From Trachelipus rathkii (Eukaryota > Arthropoda > Malacostraca > Isopoda > Trachelipodidae): a stretch of 10,000 bases of DNA. Below the pieces are notes generated by a model, which saw only the letters and a list, made by a program, of their open reading frames with translations, was not told the DNA's origin and did no database searches. Each line of letters begins with the position of its first letter. Position 1 is the first letter of the stretch. The stretch is taken from assembly GCA_015478945.1 (NCBI GenBank), contig JABUQX010142286.1, forward strand, positions 1 through 10,000, read 5' to 3'. Made by a program: the position numbers and the translations under genes. Shown here one piece after another: positions 1 to 6,795 of the stretch.

Positions 1-86
1 CGTGTACTTCGTTCCGATTCCTCAATTGAGTGTTTAACCGTTTTCATTATCTGTGAGAACGCTTTCGCGTTTTCGTGCGCCATACA

Positions 87-121
<35 letters not shown>
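1..121. other. Left edge: unassigned sequence and TA/CA microsatellite
   Basis: The first 86 bases show no gene or repeat. They are followed by a (TA)n(CA)n microsatellite at about 87-121. It is not possible to tell whether this is host flank or the outermost part of the left TIR, because the corresponding part of the right TIR is beyond the window. Confidence 0.5.
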
Positions 122-139
122 GATTTACGCCCAACTCAC

Positions 140-545
140 AGAAGCCTACACCCAGCCTACACATAGCCTACACCCAGCCTACACCCAGCCTACACATAGC
201 CTACACCCAGCCTACACCTAGCCTACACCCAGCCTCCACATAGCCTACACCCAGCCTCCACATAGCCTACACCCAGCCTACACATAGCCTACACCCAGCC
301 TCCACATAGCCTACACCCAGCCTACACCCAGCCTACACATAGCCTACACCCAGCCTACACCTAGCCTTCACCTAGCCTACACCTACACCTAGCCTCCACC
401 CATCCTTCACCTAGCCTACACCTACACCTAGATTCCACCCAGCCTTCACCTAGCCTACACCTACACCTAGCCTCCACCCAGCCTTCACCTAGCCTACACC
501 TACACCTAGCCTCCACCAGCCTTCACCTACACCTACACCAGGCTC
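140..545. repeat. CCTACACCCAG / CCTACACATAG minisatellite
   Basis: Tandem units of about 11 bases alternate between variants ending in CCCAG and CATAG, giving an apparent 22-base higher-order unit. Toward the right they grade into CCTTCACCTAG and CCTACACCTACA variants. The inverted counterpart begins near 9930 and is cut by the window end. No coding potential is visible. Confidence 0.95.
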
Positions 546-574
546 CCACCAACCTTCACCTAGCATTGCACCTA

Positions 575-770
575 TCACCTCAGCTTTGATGCCTCAACCT
601 TAATGCCCCAACTTTGATGTCTCACCTTTGTTGATGGCTCATCTTTGATGACGTCATCTTTGTCGGTTCATCTTTGATGACCCACGCTAACTTGATGGCT
701 TTGATGGTTCCCAACCACCGTAAGAAGTATCTAGCGATGTTCTATTAGTGTTCTATGAGTATTAGATGAG
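575..770. repeat. Degenerate TTTGATG-rich repeats in the left TIR
   Basis: Imperfect copies of roughly CTCATCTTTGATGA recur at short, irregular spacing. They are followed by a unique segment (about 700-770, GTTCCCAACCACCGTAAG and onward) that is well conserved inverted in the right TIR at about 9690-9770. No gene is seen. Confidence 0.75.
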
Positions 771-905
771 GTGCCAGGTGAGTGCCAGAGTGATTGCAAG
801 AATGCGAGTGCCAGTGGTGCCAATGGTGCCAAGTGAGTGCCAATGAGTGCCAAGTGAGTGCCACATAGTGCCAAGTGAGTGCCACATAGTGCCAACTGAG
901 TGCCA
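770..905. repeat. GTGCCA(A)GTGAGTGCCA short tandem repeats, left copy
   Basis: Units of roughly 10 to 12 bases built on GTGCCA and GAGTGCCA occur with variable spacers. The inverted copy, built on TGGCACTCA, is at about 9568-9700. Copy number differs between the two TIRs. Confidence 0.9.
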
Positions 906-1127
906 CTTTTTTCAAGCCTTTTCTAGCCTCCCCTTAGCCTAGAATAGCCTAATATGGGTGTCTACCCCTAGGTAATAAGGTATGAGAATCGAATGGTCTG
1001 GCTACATTACAATCTGCTAGAGATGGCTACCACATGAGAGTTAGTATTTTTATAACGCCTTACCACGACTGAACTGCTATCTAAAAGTTACAGTTGAGAC
1101 AGGGCCACAAACGTTTCACAGAGTCCA

Positions 1128-1280
1128 GTGTCCGTCCGCCGTCGGCCCTCCGCGTAACCGCCTGCGTGCGCCGCAGGCATAATATTTCCGCCTTAACCGC
1201 CGCCGCGTGCGCCCGCGAGCCATACCACCACTTGTACCCGCCGCCGCGTGTCGCGGGCACGGCTAATACCGCGCGAACGA
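1128..1280. repeat. GC-rich hairpin-forming repeat block, left TIR
   Basis: A CpG- and CCG-rich island sits in otherwise AT-rich DNA. It holds about three diverged units related to the 41-bp units of the right TIR. One unit contains a perfect 7-bp inverted repeat, GCCTGCG (1160-1166) and CGCAGGC (1172-1178), around a 5-base loop. Confidence 0.8.
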
Positions 1281-1454
1281 AAATATGTTATCAGTAAACT
1301 AACTAAATAAAGAATTTCTTTCAAATATACGCGAGTCATTCATTTTTACTACAATTGTACAGAAATTTTATTAAAAACATATACTTTACATACCTTAAAA
1401 CGTGAAATGTTCTCAATATAGAGGTGTTACATAGCAACAAGGGGCTAGTATACT

Positions 1455-1780
1455 TTTGTTTTACTGCTTTACTGCTTTAACTCATGTTTTACTGCTTTAA
1501 CTTTCTGCTTTACTGCTTTAACTTTCTGCTTTACTGCTTTAACTCCTTATACATTACATACCTTAAAGCAGTAAATCAGTAAATCAACCAGGAATTATTT
1601 TTAACACCTAGGGGATTAAATATGCTTTTGTTTTACTAGCTACTGTAGCTTAACTTTTCTAACTACTGCTTTAACTTTCTCTGCTTTACTGCTTTAACTT
1701 TCTGCTCTTTTAACTCTCTGCTTTACTGCTTTAACTTTCTGTTTACTGTCTTTAACTTTCTGCTTTACTGTTTTAACTCA
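1455..1780. repeat. CTTTACTGCTTTAACTTTCTG minisatellite, left TIR
   Basis: About a dozen imperfect units of roughly 20 to 24 bases are built on TTTACTGCTTTAACTTTCTG. A non-repetitive segment containing CACCTAGGGGATTAAATATGC (about 1550-1640) interrupts them. That segment resembles the outer flank of the same block, which suggests an internal duplication. Confidence 0.92.
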
Positions 1781-1915
1781 TATATTTATTAACATTATGT
1801 TTTCTTTTATATTTTTGTTTTATTACTTTTTATTTATTATTTCTATTTTTATTTTTGTTTTAATTTGTAATGTAAGAATAAAAACACACAGAGTTTCTGT
1901 TATATAAACATTTTA

Positions 1916-1947
1916 TTTTAATAAAATTGTACGAAATTTTATTAAAA
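1916..1947. repeat. Perfect 13-bp palindrome, inner tip of left TIR
   Basis: TTTTAATAAAATT (1916-1928) and AATTTTATTAAAA (1935-1947) are exact inverted repeats separated by 6 bases (GTACGA). A related but imperfect copy (ACAATTGTACAGAAATTTTATTAAAAAC region) lies further out at about 1350-1378, on the other side of the minisatellite. Confidence 0.85.
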
Positions 1948-1954
1948 ACCTTTT

Positions 1955-1962
1955 TATATATA
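1955..1962 (+). promoter_or_regulatory. TATA-like box upstream of the ATPase gene
   Basis: TATATATA lies 37 bases before the ATPase start codon, inside the last bases of the left TIR. If it acts as a TATA box, the 5' leader would be very short. AT-rich DNA gives many such matches, so this rests mainly on its position at the head of the gene array. Confidence 0.4.
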
Positions 1963-1999
1963 CGAATTAATCTCATTATTCATTATTCACTTAACGAGT

Positions 2000-2626
2000 A
2001 TGGATGTGGAGAAATTTACGTTCCGAAGTCCGGCTACATGTCTTGTAGCTGGTCCGACAGGCTGTGGTAAAACCTTTCTATTATTAAATATTTTAAAGGA
2101 AATGGAGATTTTTGAACAAGCACCTGTAAAAATAATATGGTGTTATAATGTTTATCAGGAAAAATTTAAAGAATATAAAGATGTTATTCAATTTCACGAA
2201 GGCATATACGATATTAGGTCGCTGGACAATATACATGGACACAAAATTATTGTATTAGATGATTTAATGCACAAATTGAATTTGGAAATAGCAGAAGCGT
2301 TCACAGTTTATTCTCACCATCTAAATATCTCTGTGTTTTTCATAACACAGAATATTTTTCATCAAAGCAAGCATATGCGAAGTGTTTCTTTAAACACACA
2401 GTATTTACTGTTGTTTGGCCAGAGAAGAGACATGAGTCAAATTAATGTATTGGCAACTCAAATGTTTCCCCTTCAAAGGAAAGAGTTCTTAAAAGTATAT
2501 AAAGAGGTTACTTCGATCCCCCACGGTTATTTGATGTGTGAACTTCACCCCAAAAACACGCACAGAGTGTTGCTCCGTACCAACATTCTGCCCTATGAGA
2601 TAGAAACTGTATACATACCTGAATAA
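2000..2626 (+). CDS. A32/FtsK-HerA-type genome packaging ATPase
   Basis: This 208-residue P-loop ATPase probably drives DNA into a preformed capsid, as its relatives do in Polintons, virophages and large DNA viruses. The Walker A motif GPTGCGKT is at residues 18-25. A Walker B-like strand, IIVLDDLM, is at 83-90 and supplies the acidic pair. A third strand, SVFFITQN (111-118), ends in a Gln-Asn pair at the sensor position seen in this superfamily. The length is normal for the small viral packaging ATPases. The first ATG (2000) follows the TIR edge by 34 bases and leaves only 17 residues before the P-loop, as in the family. The frame is fully open with no missing motif. It is first in the array, and its stop overlaps the next start. 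A different P-loop NTPase role is possible, but the context strongly favours packaging. Confidence 0.93.
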   Translation: MDVEKFTFRSPATCLVAGPTGCGKTFLLLNILKEMEIFEQAPVKIIWCYNVYQEKFKEYKDVIQFHEGIYDIRSLDNIHGHKIIVLDDLMHKLNLEIAEAFTVYSHHLNISVFFITQNIFHQSKHMRSVSLNTQYLLLFGQRRDMSQINVLATQMFPLQRKEFLKVYKEVTSIPHGYLMCELHPKNTHRVLLRTNILPYEIETVYIPE

Positions 2627-2928
2627 TGAGTGCTCTAGTTGCAAAGTATTTACCTCTTATAAAAAAATTTAAAAAGCTGAAACCTTCTGAAAAACGTAAA
2701 CTAATTAGTGAGGATGAGAAATTCATCCAGTGTGTATGTGAAGTCTGTTTAAATCTTATAAAAGGAAATGTTCCTTTAAACAGACCTCAGAAGGTAAAGC
2801 TACGTCGTTATAGAAACATCATTAAAAAACTCTCCCTCAACATAAAAAATCTGAAAAATAAAAAGAAGTTACTACAGAGAGGAGGAGGAGTATTCCTACC
2901 ATTACTCTTCTCAGTTATACTCCACTGA
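2626..2928 (+). CDS. Small basic protein with hydrophobic C-terminus, function unknown
   Basis: This 100-residue protein is strongly basic: lysine and arginine clusters occur at residues 13-26, 55-69 and 76-85. A cysteine group (C36, C38, C41) lies in a central helix-like segment. The C-terminus is a triple glycine (86-88) followed by a hydrophobic tail, VFLPLLFSVIL. Its ATG overlaps the ATPase stop in a TAATG arrangement, which supports this start and suggests coupled expression. Similar small basic proteins sit beside the packaging ATPase in related invertebrate elements, from memory and not checked. A role as a virion DNA-binding or membrane-active component is a guess from composition only. 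The tail seems short and ends abruptly, so a 3' truncation is possible. Confidence 0.7.
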   Translation: MSALVAKYLPLIKKFKKLKPSEKRKLISEDEKFIQCVCEVCLNLIKGNVPLNRPQKVKLRRYRNIIKKLSLNIKNLKNKKKLLQRGGGVFLPLLFSVILH

Positions 2929-2947
2929 TAACTAAGTGGTTGTCCCC

Positions 2948-3890
2948 ATGATGAAGAAGGTTGCTGTACTTCCATATAATGAGTATGAGAAAATGAAGTA
3001 TAATAATACAGCATCTGTACAGAATTCAGTTCCTCAGATTCATCATTCACAACCTCAATATGGCCAGTTATTGCCGCACACTGCGCAAAATCCACAATCA
3101 CAGTTTCATCATTCACAACCCCCATATACGCAGATATTACAGCCCAATGCAATGACATTACAACCTCTTTCACATCAGCAACAACAGCTGCACCAACAGA
3201 ATCCTAATATTGTGAAACTCATTATCTTTCCAGCAGCCTCTACCTCCTAGCTTATATGATCCTAAAGTTGAACAGATAACCAAATATGAGAAAGAAGTGT
3301 ACAGAATATTAAATTCAGACATTAACAATCCATGAGAAACGCATCTTATACCAGGATGCCATACAAAAATTGATAGATCTTAAAGACTTGCACCTACATC
3401 CATCCCTACGTATTCCGCTAACCGATAATGTAGATATTCCTAATGAAGTAAAACTTGAAGTGAAAAATGAAGATAAATTTAAAAATATCCTAGAGGAGAG
3501 CTTACCTAATAGAGTGCGTAAATCAGGAATAGCTTTATATAATATTTTAAAAGACCAATTAACTTTGAATGGAAACAGGGCAGATGTGAAGTGGTGATGA
3601 AATAATTAAGGATCAGTGTTGTGGATTTGATGTGATCTCTCCGTAACTGGAAGAAAGGGTATTTGTAAAGGTTGGAATGAGGATCAAACAAAGAACTTCA
3701 GACTATTAATTTCCCCCGAACTTTAATCTTAAATACACAACGATTAGCAGACTTAGATAATATCCCAAAGATGCCAAGACCTGATTCAAGTCCATCAGGC
3801 ACTTCTTACGCATCAGATAAATTTAAACGTGTTACCAGAGGACGAACAAGAAAAACACCTTATAATAGGCATAGTTGGATTAAATCGTAA
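2948..3890 (+). pseudogene. Decayed gene, unknown Polinton-associated protein with Q/P/H-rich middle
   Basis: Coding-like sequence runs from the ATG at 2948 (20 bases after the upstream stop) to a TAA at 3888-3890, but in pieces. Fragment 1 (2948-3250) starts MMKKVAVLPYNEYEKMK and continues into a Gln/Pro/His-rich low-complexity stretch. Fragment 2 (about 3215-3330) is in another frame and holds SLYDPKVEQITKYEKEVY. Fragment 3 (about 3331-3597) is the most protein-like and ends near a VKW stretch. A short fourth piece (3596-3652) and a basic C-terminal piece (about 3735-3890) follow in shifted frames. At least four frame breaks separate them. The order basic N-terminal motif, linker, then a conserved C-terminal domain recalls an uncharacterised family common beside these elements in arthropods, from memory. 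No function can be assigned. The TTG and GTG beginnings of the open frames here are not real starts. Confidence 0.65.
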
Positions 3891-4002
3891 TTATGTATTA
3901 TCATATATTTATTTAGTTGTAATGCTTGTGTATAAATAAATATGTTATTTTAAACCTTTTTCTTTATCCGTATCACCAAAGGTTCAATGTCATTTTGTGA
4001 TA

Positions 4003-4004
<2 letters not shown>
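3891..4004. other. AT-rich spacer with AATAAA and an orphan ATG
   Basis: This short non-coding spacer lies between the decayed gene and the integrase. TATAAATAAA at 3931-3940 could be a TATA box for the integrase or, through AATAAA at 3935-3940, a polyadenylation signal for the upstream gene; a T-rich run follows. An ATG at 3987 opens a frame straight into the AT microsatellite. Confidence 0.4.

Positions 4005-4084
<80 letters not shown>
4005..4084. repeat. (AT)40 microsatellite at the 5' end of the integrase
   Basis: There are 80 bases of uninterrupted AT, equal to 40 units, followed by a short CT run. It directly abuts the first integrase codons, with no in-frame ATG between it and the catalytic core. 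The length should be treated cautiously, because such runs are prone to assembly error and to slippage. Confidence 0.95.
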
Positions 4085-4088
<4 letters not shown>

Positions 4089-5161
4089 CTCTTTGCTATA
4101 TTGGTCAGTAGCCAGCACCTTAAGGCGAAGGAGGGTGGTTGATAAGTATTACTTCAATCTGAGGGAACCAAATAGTTTTGGGGGTTTCACTAGGTTTGCT
4201 TTAAGGTATCCTAATATTGAGAAAAAAGAGTTAAAAGCATATTTGGAGGGTGAAGAGGCATTTACTCTACATAAACCTGTAAGAAAAAAATTTCCTACAC
4301 GGAAAACCATATCTCCGCAGCTCGACAGCATATGGCAGTTAGATTTATCGGAAATGATTAAATACAGCTCTTATAATGAAGGTTTTCAATATATACTTTT
4401 TACAATTGACGTATACTCTAGATACTTGTGGTTGAGGCCAATAAAAGATAAAAGATCAGCTACAGTCGCCGATGCTGTACTTGAAATCATTTTGGACAGA
4501 TTCAGGAATGGAATTCAAGGGGCGAGAGTTTCAGGAGATGCTCTGGGAGTATGGTATAAGCTATTACAATACATTTTCCGTAAACAAAGCGGCAATAGTT
4601 GAAAGAGTCCAACGTACTATTAAAGAACGCATGCATAGGTATTTTACTAAAATGAATACTTTTAAATATATTGATATACTGGACGATCTGGCTTATTCTT
4701 ATAACAGGTCTTACCATAGAACTATAAAGTCAACTCCTTTAGAAATGTCAAAAACTAGAGGCCGTAGAACCCATCTACATGAAAAAGAAAACAAAATAAA
4801 AGATAATTCAGGAATAAAGGTAAACGATTATGTAAGAGTTTCTCGAACAGAAGAAAGGTTTAGAAAAGGATATGAATCCGGTTGGACTACGGAAGTTTTT
4901 AAAGTCCACAATATCCAACCATTCAGTCGTGATAGTTTAAAGTTATATTATCTGAAAGATTTAAATGGTGAAAAGATAAAAGGAGGATTTTATAAACAAG
5001 AAATACAAAAAGTAAGGTTCAATCCTGTAACTCATGAATATAAAATTGAAAAAATATTAGCTACGAGAGGAAAAGGGAAAAATAAGCATCTGGTGAAATG
5101 GAGGGGGTATCCTGCTAAGTTTAATACTTATATAAAAGCAAGTGAAGTTAAGAATCATTAA
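4085..5161 (+). pseudogene. Retroviral-type (rve/DDE) integrase with chromodomain, frameshifted
   Basis: This enzyme would insert the linear element into chromosomes. Frame 1 (4085 to about 4490) carries the N-terminal YYFNLREPNSFGGF motif, the THKP-type linker (LHKPVRKKFP) and the first catalytic Asp in IWQLDLSEM (codon 4342-4344). Frame 2 (about 4475-5161) carries the second Asp in WTDSGMEF (4499-4501), the catalytic Glu in AAIVERVQRT (4601-4603) and a C-terminal chromodomain (about 5039-5152) with LVKWRGYPAKFNTYI. All three catalytic residues survive, but on both sides of a frame break near 4465-4495. The D-E spacing is 33 residues, slightly short of the usual 35. No ATG precedes the core in frame. 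It resembles the C. elegans transposon-derived F54H12.3 family. The break makes this copy inactive unless it is a sequencing indel. Confidence 0.9.
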
Positions 5162-5179
5162 TCAGTTGTCATTATAATC

Positions 5180-6151
5180 ATGGAGAGTGTAGATCACTTT
5201 TATATAACTCTCCCTTCTTCAGCCTCCTTGGATTTACATCCTGATAATAAACTCTCGGATTTTACAACTGTGCTAATGAATCCTATACAGCTTGAAAGAG
5301 AGGCATACGAAGTAGGATTATGTGAAATGATATTAAATACGGACATAGAAAATTTGCCTCACAATCTATTCTGGATGGGGGTGTACAGAAGTGTAGAATG
5401 TGTTGAAACTATATTACAAGTGAAAGATACTCGTTATCTGAAAAGGACTACAATTGCCAAAAAGCTGAATACGACAACATTTGCTACAAAAGAATACTTC
5501 GTTGAAGAATTTACTTTGCGGAGGTCATATTTTAAATCGGTACCTGCTATTTTTAGTCATTTAAACGTTCTCTTTGATATGAGTATTATGTGTAAGGACT
5601 TGGTATACAAAACTGAAATGCGTACCTATGAAGATAAAGTAATAATATCTTTAAGCTCAAAAGTAAGTGTAAACCTACGAGACCGGGACATGTTTTTTCT
5701 CGAACGATCACCATGGCAGCGTAAACATATTCGTAGACGTGATGCTGAGTTGGATATACTTCATGATATCCCTACTATGTTGAAGAGGGTTATACTATCT
5801 GTGGAGAATAACCGCATGACTCCCCATGAACAAAAAGATGAAGCAGATCGAGTACTGCACTATACATGTACCCCATCCGAGATGCTCAATCATCCAGGTA
5901 TGGCTTATGTATATACAAATATAATTGATCATCAATATGTAGGTAATACTAAAGCTCCTTTATTAAGAGTAGTATATTTTCCCAAAGAGAGTAAAGTTAT
6001 AACATTCCCTAATGTTCATTATCTACCTCTGAATAGATCAAATTTTGACTCTGTACGCGTGCATATAAAAGATGTAGAAGGAAATCCTTTCCCCTTTACA
6101 TACGGCGCATTGTTATGCAAAGTTCATATTAGAAAGAAACAGATGCAGTAA
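5180..6151 (+). CDS. Putative minor capsid (penton-like) protein
   Basis: This 323-residue open frame starts 18 bases after the integrase stop. The N-terminus has the pattern FYITLPSSASLDLHPDNKL (residues 7-25), then a segment FTTVLMNPIQLE and EVGLCEM (44-50), a beta-rich beginning typical of a widespread family in invertebrate Polinton-like elements. The C-terminus ends with FDSVRVHIKDVEGNPFPF and a final beta strand VHIRKK (about 289-320), also family-typical. No signal peptide or membrane segment is seen. Position just before the capsid gene and the beta-rich, acidic-to-basic layout fit a jelly-roll minor capsid or penton-base-like protein, but I infer that role from family memory and context rather than from a motif. 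The frame is intact. The alternative is a capsid-associated protein of other fold. Confidence 0.72.
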   Translation: MESVDHFYITLPSSASLDLHPDNKLSDFTTVLMNPIQLEREAYEVGLCEMILNTDIENLPHNLFWMGVYRSVECVETILQVKDTRYLKRTTIAKKLNTTTFATKEYFVEEFTLRRSYFKSVPAIFSHLNVLFDMSIMCKDLVYKTEMRTYEDKVIISLSSKVSVNLRDRDMFFLERSPWQRKHIRRRDAELDILHDIPTMLKRVILSVENNRMTPHEQKDEADRVLHYTCTPSEMLNHPGMAYVYTNIIDHQYVGNTKAPLLRVVYFPKESKVITFPNVHYLPLNRSNFDSVRVHIKDVEGNPFPFTYGALLCKVHIRKKQMQ

Positions 6152-6161
6152 TTACAGCATA

Positions 6162-6254
6162 ATGGAATATATAAGAGGTGTAGTCAGATATATTTTTTCA
6201 TTCATTAACATACTCTCACAGTGTAAAGATAGTATAAGAAAGATACTCCTGTAA
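6162..6254 (+). CDS. Possible 30-residue small ORF, unknown
   Basis: An ATG 10 bases after the penton-like stop opens a 30-codon frame ending TAA, two bases before the ATG of the next gene. The peptide (MEYIRGVVRYIFSFINILSQ, then a basic C-terminal third) has a hydrophobic middle and could be an amphipathic or membrane helix. The only support is the exact fit between neighbours in a compact array. It may be chance. Confidence 0.3.
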   Translation: MEYIRGVVRYIFSFINILSQCKDSIRKILL

Positions 6255-6256
6255 TA

Positions 6257-6623
6257 ATGGAGGAAGAAAGGGTATTCAGGGGAACAAAAATGCAGAGGGG
6301 GTATGGTCTGGGTGGATTTTTTGCCAAGTTATGGAGAAGTGCAAGGCCTCTACTCAGGAGAGGTGGGGAATATATAGGTAAAAAAGCTATAAGAACAGGC
6401 TTGCATACTATTCAAGATATATATAGCAGCAGGAGCTAACCCTCGCGAGTCCCTAAAAAGGCGAATTACAGATGTTTCAGATGAGATGTTGGATGATGTT
6501 AAGCGTAAAATAAGGCGTAAAATGTCAGGACAAGGTCGAGGGATCAAGAAGATTGTCATAAAGAAAAAGACTAAGCGGAAAAAACCTTTAAAGAAAAAAT
6601 GTATTGATGTATTTGCTATTTAA
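6257..6623 (+). pseudogene. Glycine/lysine-rich virion-type protein (pVI- or core-like), one frameshift
   Basis: The first part (6257 to about 6430) encodes a glycine- and arginine-rich segment, GYGLGGFFAKLWRSARPLL (residues 16-34), followed by a second helix-like segment with KKAIRTGLHTIQDI. It then runs into a TAG/TAA region at an AT dinucleotide run near 6415-6427. The sequence continues in another frame (about 6424-6623) with PRESLKRRI, an acidic helix, and a very basic tail (KKIVIKKKTKRKKPLKKK) before TAA. The two parts together would give about 120 residues. Glycine-rich amphipathic segment plus basic tail recalls adenovirus pVI or core proteins and similar small genes next to capsid genes in Polinton-like elements. 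This is inference from composition and position. The break may be real decay or an indel in the AT run. Confidence 0.6.
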
Positions 6624-6662
6624 TTACTAACTGATAACTTTTATACGAGGTGTGTATTACTG

Positions 6663-6670
6663 TATATAAG
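6663..6670 (+). promoter_or_regulatory. Possible TATA box upstream of the capsid gene
   Basis: TATATAAG lies 105 bases before the capsid ATG in the only sizeable gap of the 3' half of the array, which would allow a separate transcript for capsid and protease. It is a weak, composition-prone match. Several ATGs fall between it and the capsid start. Confidence 0.3.
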
Positions 6671-6672
6671 TA

Positions 6673-6795
6673 ATGTTTTTCATGAAAATGCTCATTATAC
6701 GACCAGAACTCGCACATGCAAGATGCATTTCCTTCATCCTTCTAGTCCTGATTGCTGTAAGAGTGACTCTTCTCAATGAACCCTACACAGATTAG
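6673..6795 (+). CDS. Possible 40-residue membrane peptide overlapping the capsid start
   Basis: An open frame from the ATG at 6673 (alternatives at 6682 and 6688) ends at TAG 6793-6795, overlapping the first 20 bases of the capsid gene in another frame. It contains one strong hydrophobic stretch, CISFILLVLIAVRVTLL, preceded by charged residues, so it would be a single-pass membrane peptide. No homologue is recognised. Chance is a real alternative given its size. Confidence 0.3.
   Translation: MFFMKMLIIRPELAHARCISFILLVLIAVRVTLLNEPYTD

Larger units (their letters stand above)
480..1965 (+). repeat. Left terminal inverted repeat (visible matched part)
   Basis: Its reverse complement recurs at the other end of the window. 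The innermost stretch (about 1860-1965) is almost identical to 8507-8610 inverted, and it diverges just after TATATACGA. The match then continues outward through the CTTTACTGCTTTAA block, the GC-rich block, the GTGCCA block and the TTTGATG segment. The inner part is near identical while the outer parts differ by many small indels and repeat-copy changes. It probably extends left at least to about 130 through the CCTACACCCAG minisatellite, but the matching right part is not in the window. It contains no convincing gene. The short open frame at 1094-1297 lies in the GC-rich repeat and is not credible. Confidence 0.93.

Noticed and set aside
29..33. AGTGT at the left edge as the Polinton terminus
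   Set aside because: Some Polintons start with AG-type ends, but without the matching right end and a 6-bp target duplication there is no support for placing the terminus here.
140..545. CRISPR array
   Set aside because: Units are short, contiguous and without unique spacers; this is a minisatellite in a eukaryotic element.
649..656. TGACGTCA, a perfect CRE-like site in the left TIR
   Set aside because: The corresponding place in the right TIR reads differently (TGATTGTCA type), so the site is not conserved and probably arose by chance in the degenerate repeats.
1094..1297. Open frame of 67 residues in the left TIR
   Set aside because: It lies in the GC-rich repeat block, starts without an ATG, has an Arg/Pro-rich low-complexity composition caused by CCG repeats, and is not preserved in the right TIR.
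2808..3173. Minus-strand 121-residue open frame
   Set aside because: It is antisense to the basic gene and the Q-rich gene and has no recognisable domain. Genes on the other strand show codon patterns and motifs.
3215..3735. Introns explaining the frame changes in the 2948-3890 gene
   Set aside because: The frame changes occur within a few bases of continuous coding-like sequence, leaving no room for introns with splice sites.
4465..4500. Programmed ribosomal frameshift in the integrase
   Set aside because: No convincing slippery heptamer plus structure is seen, the gene also lacks an ATG, and other genes nearby have similar breaks, so decay or indel error is simpler.
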